From an uncultured Parabacteroides sp. (GTDB lineage Bacteria > Bacteroidota > Bacteroidia > Bacteroidales > Tannerellaceae), in assembly GCA_900770835.1 (NCBI GenBank), contig CAAGLQ010000051.1:1-13146 (forward strand): a stretch of DNA of 13,146 nucleotides. The letters are read 5' to 3'. The first letter of the stretch is position 1. Each line of letters begins with the position of its first letter. Below the pieces are notes generated by a model. It was not told where the DNA came from. It worked only from the letters and a program-made list of their open reading frames with translations, and did no database searches. Of this stretch, positions 1 through 7,618 are shown in pieces. A program made the translations under genes and the position numbers.

Positions 1-73
1 ACATACCCAACAGCAAAACGAAGGTCGGGTTCTCGGTAATGATACCGTTCAAAATTACTTTCAGATTACTCAT
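1..73 (-). CDS. rnfE: Rnf complex subunit RnfE (N-terminal fragment)
   Basis: Only the first 24 codons are in the window; the gene runs off the left edge. The visible residues start MSNLKVILNGIITENPTFVL, the typical opening of RnfE/RsxE, whose early Asn-Pro-xx-Val/Leu motif leads into the first membrane helix. RnfE is one of the integral membrane subunits of the Rnf ferredoxin:NAD+ oxidoreductase, which couples electron transfer to Na+ or H+ movement. The start is well supported: an AAGGAGG-type ribosome site lies 8 bases before the ATG, and the stop of rnfG is 16 bp upstream. The short fragment prevents any check of the rest, but position in an rnfB-C-D-G-E order makes the identity fairly secure. 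rnfA would be expected next, outside the window. Confidence 0.88.
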   Translation of the reverse strand, partial: MSNLKVILNGIITENPTFVLLLGM

Positions 74-89
74 TGTTTGGTCCTCCTTA

Positions 90-707
90 TTAATTGTTAT
101 CTGATGAAGGCGTAGCGGAAGTCAATCCATCTACACCGGCAAAAGCACTATAGGCACGGTTCACGGCATTCAAGAACGCACGGCTGGAGATCGTCGCTGC
201 GGTGATAGCATCTACGTCACCACCATCTTTCACCACCTTCAGGCCATCGGCGGGAACCGCACGTCCCAAGATGCTCTGTTGACCTTTATCCATCCGGAAC
301 CACTCTTGCATCTTGGCACCCAAGCCTGGTGTCTCAGCATGCTCTAACACGGAGTAGTTCAAGATCGTTCCTTTCATGTCGAAGCCGACAATCACCTTGA
401 TCTGTCCGCCGAAACCCTTCAGCGTGTTGCTCTCTACGGCACCACCTACGGTCTCGTTACCCTTCTTTGCCGGATAGATTTTCAGGGAGTCGCCATCTGC
501 TGTTACGGCCATGTAGGCCTCCTCGGTTGGTTTGTTATCGAACTCCGGGGCAACCGCTTTGATGGCCTCCTCCAGGGCTGCCGCTTTGGCAACAGCGATA
601 GGACCGGCCGTAAACTCATTGACTCCGGCCAAAATCGCTCCTGCGATCAGGCAAATACCTGTCAGCGAGAGGAGCATATTGGGTAATGATGATTTCAATT
701 TTGCCAT
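90..707 (-). CDS. rnfG: Rnf complex subunit RnfG, covalent-FMN protein
   Basis: 205-residue subunit with one N-terminal membrane anchor (about residues 10-30) followed by a domain outside the cytoplasm. An FMN-binding domain of the RnfG/NqrC type is shown by the conserved HAETPGLGAKM stretch (residues 123-133) and by DAITAATISS (166-175), where Thr172 is the expected site of phosphoester-linked FMN added by an ApbE-type flavin transferase. The usual motif is S/T-G-A-T-x-S/T; here the Gly is Ala170. In the complex RnfG passes electrons between the membrane flavins and the cytoplasmic Fe-S subunits. The gene starts 2 bp after the rnfD stop and ends 16 bp before rnfE, so translation is probably coupled. 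Identity is secure; flavinylation is inferred from the family. Confidence 0.95.
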   Translation of the reverse strand: MAKLKSSLPNMLLSLTGICLIAGAILAGVNEFTAGPIAVAKAAALEEAIKAVAPEFDNKPTEEAYMAVTADGDSLKIYPAKKGNETVGGAVESNTLKGFGGQIKVIVGFDMKGTILNYSVLEHAETPGLGAKMQEWFRMDKGQQSILGRAVPADGLKVVKDGGDVDAITAATISSRAFLNAVNRAYSAFAGVDGLTSATPSSDNN

Positions 708-709
708 AC

Positions 710-1669
710 TTACTTTCCTCCGAAATGTTTAGGTTTGATATAGCTGTTGATCAACGGCGTGAAGGCGTTCATGATCAAGATGGCGAATGACATACCCTCG
801 GGATAGGAACCGAAGATACGGATCACGGAGGTCAACAGACCAATGCCGATACCATAGACAATCATGCCGTTCTTGCTCATCGGTGAGGTGACGTAGTCGG
901 TTGCCATAAAGATCGAACCGAGCAACAGACCACCGGAGAGCAGGTGAATGAACGGATTCACGTAAACGGTTGGGTTGATCAGATAGAGGATACCCGTGAA
1001 TACAAACACCGTTGCCAAGATGGCGACAGGGATGTGCCAAGTGATAATCTTTTTCCACAGCAGGAAAGCGAAGCCTAACAACAGGGCAATCGCGCTGACC
1101 TCGCCTAAGCTACCGCCGATGTGACCGATCAACATGTCCACCATAGAGGGCAATGCTGCGCCTCCCTCATGCAAAGAGGAGAGGATTGTCGCGCCGGTCG
1201 CTGCGTCGGTATAGGTCATCGGGAAGACCTCCGGTACCGGCCAAGTAGTCATCTGTGCCGGGAAAGAGATCAGCAGGAAAACACGTCCCACCAAGGCCGG
1301 GTTGAAAATGTTGTTACCCAAACCACCAAACGACATCTTTCCGATACCGATCGCTGCTAACGCACCGATCAAGATGATCCAGATCGGGAGGTTAGAGGGA
1401 ACGTTGAACGCCAACAGCACACCTGTCAAGATGGCGGAACCATCGCAAAGCGTCGGCTCTTTCTTCATCAGGAAGCGTTGGATCAAATACTCGAAAATTA
1501 CACAAGCCAGGACAGAGGTCGCTGTCACGATCAATGCGCCAAGGCCGAAACTGTAAAGTGATACCAAGAAAGCCGGAATCAAGGCAATCAGTACCCCATA
1601 CATATTTTTGCTAATGCTGTCGCCTCCATGGATGTGGGGCGAGGGCGATACGTATAAACTATTTTCCAT
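710..1669 (-). CDS. rnfD: Rnf complex subunit RnfD, membrane flavoprotein
   Basis: 319-residue polytopic protein of the RnfD/NqrB family, with roughly nine to ten hydrophobic helices (for example about 22-42, 43-63, 78-110, 190-231, 241-260, 269-287 and 292-311). Family landmarks are GGLGNNIFNPALVGRV (115-130), MATDYVTSPMSKNGM (255-269) and MSFAILIMNAFTPLIN (293-308). The flavinylation motif DAATGAT is intact, with Thr161 as the expected FMN-bound residue, on a loop thought to face outside the cytoplasm. RnfD carries electrons within the membrane and is thought to form part of the ion path. It starts 12 bp after rnfC ends; only a weak AAGAG-like ribosome site is visible. Length is close to other RnfD proteins. 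Confidence 0.95.
   Translation of the reverse strand: MENSLYVSPSPHIHGGDSISKNMYGVLIALIPAFLVSLYSFGLGALIVTATSVLACVIFEYLIQRFLMKKEPTLCDGSAILTGVLLAFNVPSNLPIWIILIGALAAIGIGKMSFGGLGNNIFNPALVGRVFLLISFPAQMTTWPVPEVFPMTYTDAATGATILSSLHEGGAALPSMVDMLIGHIGGSLGEVSAIALLLGFAFLLWKKIITWHIPVAILATVFVFTGILYLINPTVYVNPFIHLLSGGLLLGSIFMATDYVTSPMSKNGMIVYGIGIGLLTSVIRIFGSYPEGMSFAILIMNAFTPLINSYIKPKHFGGK
717..721 (-). promoter_or_regulatory. Ribosome binding site of rnfG inside the end of rnfD
   Basis: The sequence GGAGG lies within the last glycine codons of rnfD, 9 bases before the rnfG ATG. The rnfD stop codon TAA sits between site and start. Ribosomes finishing rnfD would be placed on the rnfG start, which suggests translational coupling, and the site confirms the chosen rnfG start. 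Confidence 0.75.
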
Positions 1670-1681
1670 GTTGCTCTTGTT

Positions 1682-3013
1682 TTATGACTTTCTCGCTCGG
1701 ATAATGCCCATCACTTTACCCTTACCCATACGAATCTGATCCAACAACGGACGATTAGCGGGGCAGGTGAAGCTACAAGATCCGCACTCGATACAATCGG
1801 TGATATGATTCTCTTCAGCCAACTCCCAGTTCTTGAATTCAGTGCAGGTCATCAGCAGGGTCGGGTTCAAGCCCATCGGGCAGGCACCTACGCACTTTGC
1901 GCAACGGATACAGTCACGCATCGGCTTGCGCACAGATTCCTCCTTCGTCAGCAACAAGACACCTGAGCTACCCTTGCAGACAGGTACCTCTGCGCTGATC
2001 AAGGCTTTACCCATCATCGGGCCACCACCAATGATCTTACCCGTATTTTCCGGCAGACCACCTGCGGCATCGATCAAACAGCTAATCGGTGTACCCATAC
2101 GTACCAAGAAGTTCGACGGATTGGCTAATGCCTTACCCGTTACCGTAACGACGCGCTCAAACAACGGCTTGTTCTTCTGTACGGCCTCATACACGGCGTA
2201 TGCGGTTCCGACGTTCTGCACCACCGCACCGGCAGAGATAGGAAGCGCACCGCTCTTCACCTGGCGACGAATCACGGCGTCGATCAATTGCTTCTCACCA
2301 CCTTGCGGGTATTGTACCTTCAAGGGCATGATCTCTACCCCAGGATAGTTGACTGCCAACTGCTGCATCTTTGCGATCGCATCGGGCTTGTTGTTCTCGA
2401 TACCGATCACGGCACGGCTCACATTCACAGCCTTCATCAAGATCGTTACGCCTACCAAGATCTGCTCTGCCTTTTCCATCATCAATGAATGATCGGAAGT
2501 CAGGTAAGGCTCACACTCTACGGCGTTGATGATCACGATCTCAGCTTTGTTGCCGGGAGGCGGCATCAGCTTCACCTGTGTGGGGAAGGTCGCACCACCT
2601 AAACCTACGATACCTGCGGCCGCAATCTTGTCGATAATCTCTTTCGATGAGAGATTGCACTCCTTCACCAACGTATCTGTACGATCAATGGATTCTTCCC
2701 ACTCGTCGCCTTCCACATCGATGTAGATAGCCGGGCGACGATAGCCGCTGGCGTCAAGCGCATTGTCTATCTTGTTCACTTTGCCGGAAACAGAAGAGTG
2801 GATATTCGCCGAAACGAACCCACCGGCTTTGGCCAGTAACGTTCCCACTTTTACCATATCGCCCTTCTTGACAACCGCTAAAGCAGGGGCTCCGATATGT
2901 TGTCCAAGCGGGATGATCACCTGTTTGGGGGTGGCAAGCACCTCGATCTTTTTCCCGGCAGACAGTTTATTCTCGGGGGGATGAATACCTCCGATTCGAA
3001 ATGTCCTTAGCAT
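1682..3013 (-). CDS. rnfC: Rnf complex subunit RnfC, NADH/FMN and Fe-S subunit
   Basis: 443-residue cytoplasmic-face subunit, in which NAD(H) binding and FMN are expected. Visible features in order: a biotinyl/lipoyl-like N-terminal segment (about 35-85, with GxLLAKAGGFVSANIHSSVSG), the Complex I 51-kDa-like core with GLGGATFP (137-144), NAVECEPYLTSD (163-174) and YPQGGEKQLI (235-244), an SLBB-like part, and two C-terminal [4Fe-4S] motifs. The first uses Cys368, 371, 374 and 378, the second Cys407, 410, 413 and 417. All eight ligands are present. It lacks the long Ala/Lys-rich C-terminal tail of E. coli RsxC and is close to the compact form seen in anaerobes. The ATG is preceded by an A/T-rich stretch without a clear ribosome site, which is common in Bacteroidetes; rnfB ends 27 bp upstream. 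Confidence 0.96.
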   Translation of the reverse strand: MLRTFRIGGIHPPENKLSAGKKIEVLATPKQVIIPLGQHIGAPALAVVKKGDMVKVGTLLAKAGGFVSANIHSSVSGKVNKIDNALDASGYRRPAIYIDVEGDEWEESIDRTDTLVKECNLSSKEIIDKIAAAGIVGLGGATFPTQVKLMPPPGNKAEIVIINAVECEPYLTSDHSLMMEKAEQILVGVTILMKAVNVSRAVIGIENNKPDAIAKMQQLAVNYPGVEIMPLKVQYPQGGEKQLIDAVIRRQVKSGALPISAGAVVQNVGTAYAVYEAVQKNKPLFERVVTVTGKALANPSNFLVRMGTPISCLIDAAGGLPENTGKIIGGGPMMGKALISAEVPVCKGSSGVLLLTKEESVRKPMRDCIRCAKCVGACPMGLNPTLLMTCTEFKNWELAEENHITDCIECGSCSFTCPANRPLLDQIRMGKGKVMGIIRARKS

Positions 3014-3040
3014 ATAATTGGATTTTTAGTTTTGATTGAT

Positions 3041-3997
3041 TTATTCTTTAGTAGGTGCCGATGCAGGCGATTGAATACTTACATTGGGCTCTACGATCGC
3101 TTCTGCCTTTGGAGCGGCTTTCGGCGCAGCCGGTGCAGCGGATTTCACCTCTGCTGCCTTGGGTGCGGCGGGAGCGGCCTCCTTACGAGGCGGGAAGTTC
3201 AACTCATGGATAGCGCCTGTCGGACAAACTGCAACACACTTACGGCACATGCGGCATTTTGTGTAGTCGATGTAGGCCACGTTGTTGGTAACGGTAATTG
3301 CACCGAACTGACATTCCTTCTCACACTTGCCACAACCAATGCAGGCGTTGCTACAAGCCTTGCGGGCAACGGCACCCTTGTCTTTGTTGACACATGAGAC
3401 GAAGATACGACGAGATTTCGGTCCCTTCTTGCGCAACTCGATGATGCTCTTCGGGCATGCCTTTACGCAGGCACCACAAGAGGTACATTTCTCTTCATCC
3501 ACCTCGGCAAGGCCAGCTTCTGGATTGATGTGGATGGCACCAAAGTTGCAGGCCTTCACGCAATCGCCATAGCCTAAGCAACCAAAGGTACAGTTTGTTT
3601 CTCCTCCATACAGGGTGGAGGCGATGGCGCAGCTCTTCGTGCCATCATACTGGTTTGTTCTTGGGCGGGCCTTGCAGGTACCGTTGCAACGAACAACAGC
3701 GACCATGGGCTCAGTAGCTCCCGCCTCTTTACCTAAAATCGTGGCGACTTTGGCCATCACCGGGCCACCGCCAACGGGGCAGAGCATTCCGTCTAATGAA
3801 TCTGCTTTCACACAGGCTCCGGCAAAACCCGCACAGCCCGGATAACCACAACCTCCGCAGTTAGCACCCGGAAGTACAGCTTGCACCTGAGCGATACGAG
3901 GATCTTCATAGACTTCGAATTTCTTGGAAGCGGCGTAGAGAAACAGGGCTCCGATCGCTCCAATTGCTCCTAATGAAATAACGGCAATTAAAATCAT
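3041..3997 (-). CDS. rnfB: Rnf complex subunit RnfB, long multi-cluster ferredoxin form
   Basis: 318-residue subunit expected to accept electrons from ferredoxin. An N-terminal membrane helix (about 2-22) is followed by the four-cysteine domain (NCGGCGYPGC; Cys47, 50, 55 and 73), a middle segment with Cys104, 108, 123, 136, 140, 146 and 150, and ferredoxin-type CxxCxxCxxxC motifs at 171-181, 219-229 and 248-258. About 26 cysteines occur in all, so several [4Fe-4S] clusters are likely. The last ~45 residues (274-318) are Ala/Pro/Lys-rich with APKAA-like repeats and probably disordered. E. coli RsxB is about 190 residues; the longer form resembles RnfB of anaerobes. It starts 7 bp after the rseC stop. 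No strong ribosome site is visible, so coupling to rseC translation is possible. Confidence 0.95.
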   Translation of the reverse strand: MILIAVISLGAIGAIGALFLYAASKKFEVYEDPRIAQVQAVLPGANCGGCGYPGCAGFAGACVKADSLDGMLCPVGGGPVMAKVATILGKEAGATEPMVAVVRCNGTCKARPRTNQYDGTKSCAIASTLYGGETNCTFGCLGYGDCVKACNFGAIHINPEAGLAEVDEEKCTSCGACVKACPKSIIELRKKGPKSRRIFVSCVNKDKGAVARKACSNACIGCGKCEKECQFGAITVTNNVAYIDYTKCRMCRKCVAVCPTGAIHELNFPPRKEAAPAAPKAAEVKSAAPAAPKAAPKAEAIVEPNVSIQSPASAPTKE

Positions 3998-4004
3998 GAT
4001 ATGT

Positions 4005-4424
4005 TTATGAATTTAGTTTTCTTACAGTGAACACAAATCGTTTTTTCAGTCGGTCTCGAAACAAATAGAGCGCTCCATAATAGGGAACCAGTATCAGCAA
4101 GCTGATCAATCCGCTCACGCTTTCGTCGCATCCTAAGTAGATTCCTCCAGCGACACCTGCGACAACAAGGATTAACGGAATGACAAACGCCAAGACAACA
4201 GCCTCCATCCCTAAATTGGTTTGCCCACAAACCTCCACTTCTTCACCTACAGCATACTGCCCGGTGTGGTCTGGAATCTCGATGATTTGCTCTTTTTGCT
4301 CGGAGGCGCTACACATGCTTTTGGCATGACAACCTGAACAGGCCGACCGTTGTGTAATGCGTACGAATACGGCCTCTTGGCTGATTCGTGCCACAATTCC
4401 TATGTGATGGATAGTTTCGCTCAT
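4005..4424 (-). CDS. rseC: RseC/SoxR-reducing family membrane protein
   Basis: 139-residue protein with an N-terminal soluble part carrying Cys29, Cys32 and Cys38 (SACSGCHAKSMC) and Cys66, then two membrane helices (about 75-95 and 105-123) and a basic end. This cysteine pattern plus two helices is the RseC (MucC) layout. In E. coli RseC acts with RsxABCDGE in reducing the SoxR Fe-S cluster and is also linked to RseA; here it directly precedes rnfB, so a role in assembling or maintaining the Rnf complex is inferred. The ATG at 4424 is chosen because CGGAG lies 5 bases upstream. A longer version from a TTG at 4466 (153 residues) would begin inside the probable promoter and lacks a ribosome site, so it is rejected. 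Confidence 0.9.
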   Translation of the reverse strand: MSETIHHIGIVARISQEAVFVRITQRSACSGCHAKSMCSASEQKEQIIEIPDHTGQYAVGEEVEVCGQTNLGMEAVVLAFVIPLILVVAGVAGGIYLGCDESVSGLISLLILVPYYGALYLFRDRLKKRFVFTVRKLNS

Positions 4425-4463
4425 GGTTACTCCGTTTGTCAACTCGACTTTGCAAAATCGGGA

Positions 4464-4494
4464 CAAAAATAACGATTATTTATTTACCAACAGA
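4464..4494 (-). promoter_or_regulatory. Candidate Bacteroides-type promoter for the rseC-rnf operon
   Basis: Reading the minus strand, TCTG (4494-4491), a 19-bp spacer and TATTTTTG (4471-4464) fit the Bacteroidetes sigma pattern TTTG...TAnnTTTG; the -7 box matches at every fixed position. It lies about 40 bp before the rseC ATG, in the only sizeable gap upstream of the operon. Confidence 0.55.
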
Positions 4495-4534
4495 TGATTT
4501 ATCAAGTTTTTTACGGACATCATCCTCCCTGTGC

Positions 4535-6088
4535 TTACCATTTGTAATTGAAGCCAAAGCTGAGTAGCTCGTTGATCTGAAGATAGTTCTTCAGGAAGTC
4601 GTCTGACTTCTGCGCAGCATCGTCGTAACGCAGGTTGAGTGAGATTGTCGTTGAGAAGAAACGGCTGATCGCTAAATTCAGGCGGTTCTCAAACTCTCCC
4701 AGGATGCGCTCGTAACTGGTGAAGTAGTAGAAACGAGAATACCAGCTGACATTGCGGTTGAACTGGAAGTTGAAAGTGGCGTTGATGGTCGAACCAAACT
4801 TGCTATAATTGCGTTTGAATTCGCCTGTTGTTTCATCTTTCTCAAAACCATGCTTGCCGAAGTTGATGTCGTCACGGATACTATACATATAGGTATAGGA
4901 GATAGGAGCCACGTTCAAGGCCAATGAGAGCTTTTTGTGCTTATTGCTCTTGAAACTTTTGGCGAGGTCATATTTCATACCAATACCCATATTGATGCTA
5001 AACGGAGCGAGCAATGCGGAGATCTTGTTGTTGGTGTTCTCGGCAAAGTTGCTGAACAACTGGGTCTGGAACGTGAAGTCAAACGAATAGTACCATTTGT
5101 TGTATGCCTTGTAGCCCAAGTTGCTATGCAGACGCAATACGTCATCTCCAATCTTATAGTTGCGCAACGTATCTTTAGGAGCGGTATAAGCATTGGTCTT
5201 CCATTCCAACTCGTTGGTTAATTGAACCTTGTCCTTTGCGTAGTTGTAAACGAAATATTGGCGGTTAGAGAGGTTTAGGGTGCTGGTTCCACCCTTGTGC
5301 CAGTTAGAGGAGATATAATTCTGGGCGAACTGTACACTGCTCTCGAAGTGAGAGGTCCAGTAGCGACGCTCTGGGATAAACTTTTGCGGGGCATCCACCT
5401 CCTCAAAGTTGGTCTCGTTTTCTACCTTGATGGGCATATCTTCATGAATGTCTTTCTTAATGACATCTTGCTTGATTACTTCTGTCGGCAGATCTTGCTG
5501 TGTGTAACGAAAATAGCCGGGATAATTCGTCTCCACATACCTATGGGCGCTTGCCTCGATTGCTTGAAGGCGCAATTCTTCCTTGAAAAGACTGTCAGTA
5601 GCATATAGGTTATCGTAGGGCGAACGTGCCGGAAAGGGATTGGTGTCATAGAACGTCAAGTCTTGATCTTTCGGCAAGTAATTGCCTTTAAAAACGATTG
5701 GCATAAACAATGGGTTCACGATGACGGTGTCTCTAAAAGTCATGCGCGCATCGAAAAGAGTTGAGGCATCACGCACCCAATGCACCCAATAGAGCGCCTC
5801 GTCTGAAAGTTCCAATTCATCTTTTTTCAAGAAGCGTAACAGGTTTTCGTTAGGCACCTTTTGGATGGCATATCCGCTGTTTTGTCTTTCGAACTGTTGC
5901 CGAAGCGTGATGATGCTCTTCAAGTCTCCTTCATCAAATTCCAAATCCTCCTCTATGCTATCTGGAGGGGTGGTTGTCTGTATGGTTTGTTGGATAATTT
6001 GTGGCTGAATCAGTTGGCTGCTTTGCGCGAAAGCCTGACAGAATGTGGTTGCTAAACCTATCAATGTATAAATCACAATCTTTCTCAT
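4535..6088 (-). CDS. DUF3078-family outer-membrane beta-barrel protein
   Basis: 517-residue secreted protein. A signal peptide (about 1-21, ending AFA before QSS) points to export. Residues 22-240 form a polar region with a Gln/Thr-rich start and no recognised domain. From about 243 to the end the sequence alternates aromatic and polar residues as in beta strands and ends FNYKW; a terminal aromatic residue is typical of outer-membrane barrels. The stretch SNWHKGGTSTLNLSNRQYF (261-279) and the following TNELEWKTNAY match what I recall of DUF3078 proteins, which are common in Bacteroidetes and have no settled function. It seems to be a single transcription unit: divergent from the MATE gene, with 110 bp and a promoter-like sequence before rseC. 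Family assignment is fairly confident; role unknown. Confidence 0.82.
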   Translation of the reverse strand: MRKIVIYTLIGLATTFCQAFAQSSQLIQPQIIQQTIQTTTPPDSIEEDLEFDEGDLKSIITLRQQFERQNSGYAIQKVPNENLLRFLKKDELELSDEALYWVHWVRDASTLFDARMTFRDTVIVNPLFMPIVFKGNYLPKDQDLTFYDTNPFPARSPYDNLYATDSLFKEELRLQAIEASAHRYVETNYPGYFRYTQQDLPTEVIKQDVIKKDIHEDMPIKVENETNFEEVDAPQKFIPERRYWTSHFESSVQFAQNYISSNWHKGGTSTLNLSNRQYFVYNYAKDKVQLTNELEWKTNAYTAPKDTLRNYKIGDDVLRLHSNLGYKAYNKWYYSFDFTFQTQLFSNFAENTNNKISALLAPFSINMGIGMKYDLAKSFKSNKHKKLSLALNVAPISYTYMYSIRDDINFGKHGFEKDETTGEFKRNYSKFGSTINATFNFQFNRNVSWYSRFYYFTSYERILGEFENRLNLAISRFFSTTISLNLRYDDAAQKSDDFLKNYLQINELLSFGFNYKW

Positions 6089-6135
6089 ACCTATTATCTA
6101 CCTTTTCTACTTTACATATTTAGTCGTCTGATTCG

Positions 6136-6169
6136 CGAAAGTAGCCAAAAAGAATGAATTCATTGCCAA
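6136..6169 (-). promoter_or_regulatory. Candidate promoter for the DUF3078 gene
   Basis: On the minus strand TACTTTCG (6143-6136) matches TAnnTTTG at all but one fixed position, and TTGG (6169-6166) lies 22 bp upstream, somewhat further than the usual spacing. It is about 50 bp before the ATG at 6088. The same TACTTTCGCG word occurs in the queA promoter candidate. Confidence 0.4.
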
Positions 6170-6192
6170 TTGCGGGGAACTTTGTAACTTCG
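6162..6192 (+). promoter_or_regulatory. Candidate promoter for the MATE gene
   Basis: ATTG (6162-6165), a 19-bp spacer and TAACTTCG (6185-6192) fit the Bacteroidetes promoter form with one mismatch in each box. Transcription would begin near 6198-6200, giving a very short leader before the ATG at 6212. Its upstream box overlaps ATTGCCAAT, which also supplies the upstream box of the divergent promoter. Confidence 0.45.
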
Positions 6193-6211
6193 TTGCCCAA
6201 AAGAAAGAGTT

Positions 6212-7534
6212 ATGAGCTTGGATAGACGCATTTGGCAGATAACGTATCCCATTTTTTTAGGATTGTTGGCGCAAAATATTATCAATGTAACTGATACGGC
6301 CTTTTTAGGGCGTGTGGGGGAGGTCGCTCTGGGGGCGGCTGGAATGGGGGGCCTATATTATATATGTGTCTTCACGATTGCATTTGGTTTCAGTACAGGT
6401 TCGCAGATTTTGATCGCTCGTCGCAATGGAGAGCAGCGACATCGAGCCATTGGCCCTGTTATGTTACAGGGTTCGCTGTTCCTTTTGGCACTTTCTTGCC
6501 TTTTTGTGCTTTTTTCCAAGTGTTTCGGCGGTGATATTATGCGTTTGTTAATCTCTTCGGGTGAGGTGTGGCAAGCAACTATGGATTTCTTGACTTATCG
6601 TATTTGGGGCTTTTTCTTTATCAGTATCTCGGTGATGTTTCGAGCACTTTATATTGGTATCACACGTACTAAGGTGTTGACTTTGAATGCACTGATGATG
6701 GCAGTCACAAACGTATTGTTGGATTATGTGCTGATATTTGGGCATTGGGGATTCCCCAGTTTAGGCATACAGGGAGCAGCGATAGCCTCGGTTATCTCGG
6801 AGGCTGTGGCTGTGGTCTTCTTTGTGGTTTATACCCGATTGACGGTCGATTGTGAGAAATATGGCTTGAATTGTTTTGGACGTTTTGATTGGGGATTGCT
6901 TAAGCATGTGCTGGGTATCTCTGTGTTTACGATGTTGCAATACTTTATTTCGTTGACCACCTATTTCATGCTTTTCGTGGTGGTAGAGCACTTGGGTGTG
7001 CGATCGTTGGCGATTGCTAACATCGTGCGTAGCCTTTATATGATCTTGTTGATTCCTGTCAATTCACTTTCAATGACCGCTAATACGTTGGTCAGCAACA
7101 CGATCGGGGAGGGGCATACCGATCAAGTGCTTACCGTGATTCGGCGAGTGGCTTTGTGGTCAGTCTCGATTATGGCTGTTGTCTTGCTTTGTGTGGTGCT
7201 GTTCCCGACGGGGATTCTCTCTGTCTATACCAACGACGTTGCATTGATTGCGGATGCGATACCGTCTGTTTATGTCATTGCGGCAGCCTTGGTACTCTCC
7301 TCGTTTGCCTTTGTGGTCTTCAACGGGGTGACTGGCACTGGCAATACTCAAGCCTCTTTGGTTATTGAACTGACTACATTGCTCTTTTACGCTCTTTTTA
7401 TCTATTGGTCGGGTATGATCATGCGCTATCCCGTGGCCGTGTGCTTCGGTGCTGAGATTATTTATTACTTGGGATTGTTCTCGCTCAGTATTCTTTATTT
7501 GCGGCGAGCCAAATGGCAGAATAAGCGTATTTGA
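6212..7534 (+). CDS. MATE-family multidrug/toxin efflux transporter
   Basis: 440-residue integral inner-membrane protein with about twelve hydrophobic helices in two halves, the usual size of MATE (NorM/DinF) transporters, which export cationic drugs or metabolites in exchange for Na+ or H+. Family signs include PIFLGLLAQNIINVTDTAFLG near the start (13-33), TNVLLDYVLIFG (166-177) closing the first half, the IQGAAIASVISEA stretch (186-198), and GVTGTGNTQAS (372-382) in the second half. The substrate cannot be read from the sequence. The start is supported by position relative to the candidate promoter; the ribosome site is only a weak AAAGAG. It is the only clear plus-strand gene here and has no regulator beside it. 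Its 3' end faces the repeat-rich gap. Confidence 0.93.
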   Translation: MSLDRRIWQITYPIFLGLLAQNIINVTDTAFLGRVGEVALGAAGMGGLYYICVFTIAFGFSTGSQILIARRNGEQRHRAIGPVMLQGSLFLLALSCLFVLFSKCFGGDIMRLLISSGEVWQATMDFLTYRIWGFFFISISVMFRALYIGITRTKVLTLNALMMAVTNVLLDYVLIFGHWGFPSLGIQGAAIASVISEAVAVVFFVVYTRLTVDCEKYGLNCFGRFDWGLLKHVLGISVFTMLQYFISLTTYFMLFVVVEHLGVRSLAIANIVRSLYMILLIPVNSLSMTANTLVSNTIGEGHTDQVLTVIRRVALWSVSIMAVVLLCVVLFPTGILSVYTNDVALIADAIPSVYVIAAALVLSSFAFVVFNGVTGTGNTQASLVIELTTLLFYALFIYWSGMIMRYPVAVCFGAEIIYYLGLFSLSILYLRRAKWQNKRI

Positions 7535-7569
7535 TCAGTCTCGCTTATGTGAAGGTCCCTTCTGTGTCT

Positions 7570-7588
7570 TGCCGGACTTGATCCGGCA
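7570..7588. repeat. TGCCGGA/TCCGGCA palindrome (possible bidirectional terminator)
   Basis: Perfect 7-bp arms TGCCGGA and TCCGGCA flank a 5-base loop, 36 bp after the MATE stop. No T run follows on either strand, so a classical Rho-independent terminator is doubtful. From memory, palindromes of this CCGG type are scattered between genes in many bacterial genomes, so it may be a dispersed repeat rather than a gene-specific element. Confidence 0.6.
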
Positions 7589-7618
7589 TCTCATCCTGTC
7601 AACGCAAAGCAGCCGGGT

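Noticed and set aside
1833..2348. Plus-strand open frame of 171 codons opposite rnfC
   Set aside because: Antisense to the conserved Fe-S end of RnfC; composition is unlike a real protein.
4425..4466. TTG-initiated extension of the rseC-like protein by 14 residues
   Set aside because: The TTG lies in the probable -7 box and lacks a ribosome site, whereas the ATG at 4424 has a good one.
6212..7534. MATE gene as a recently acquired gene because it lies on the opposite strand
   Set aside because: No mobile-element genes, direct repeats or clear composition break are visible around it; orientation alone is not evidence of transfer.
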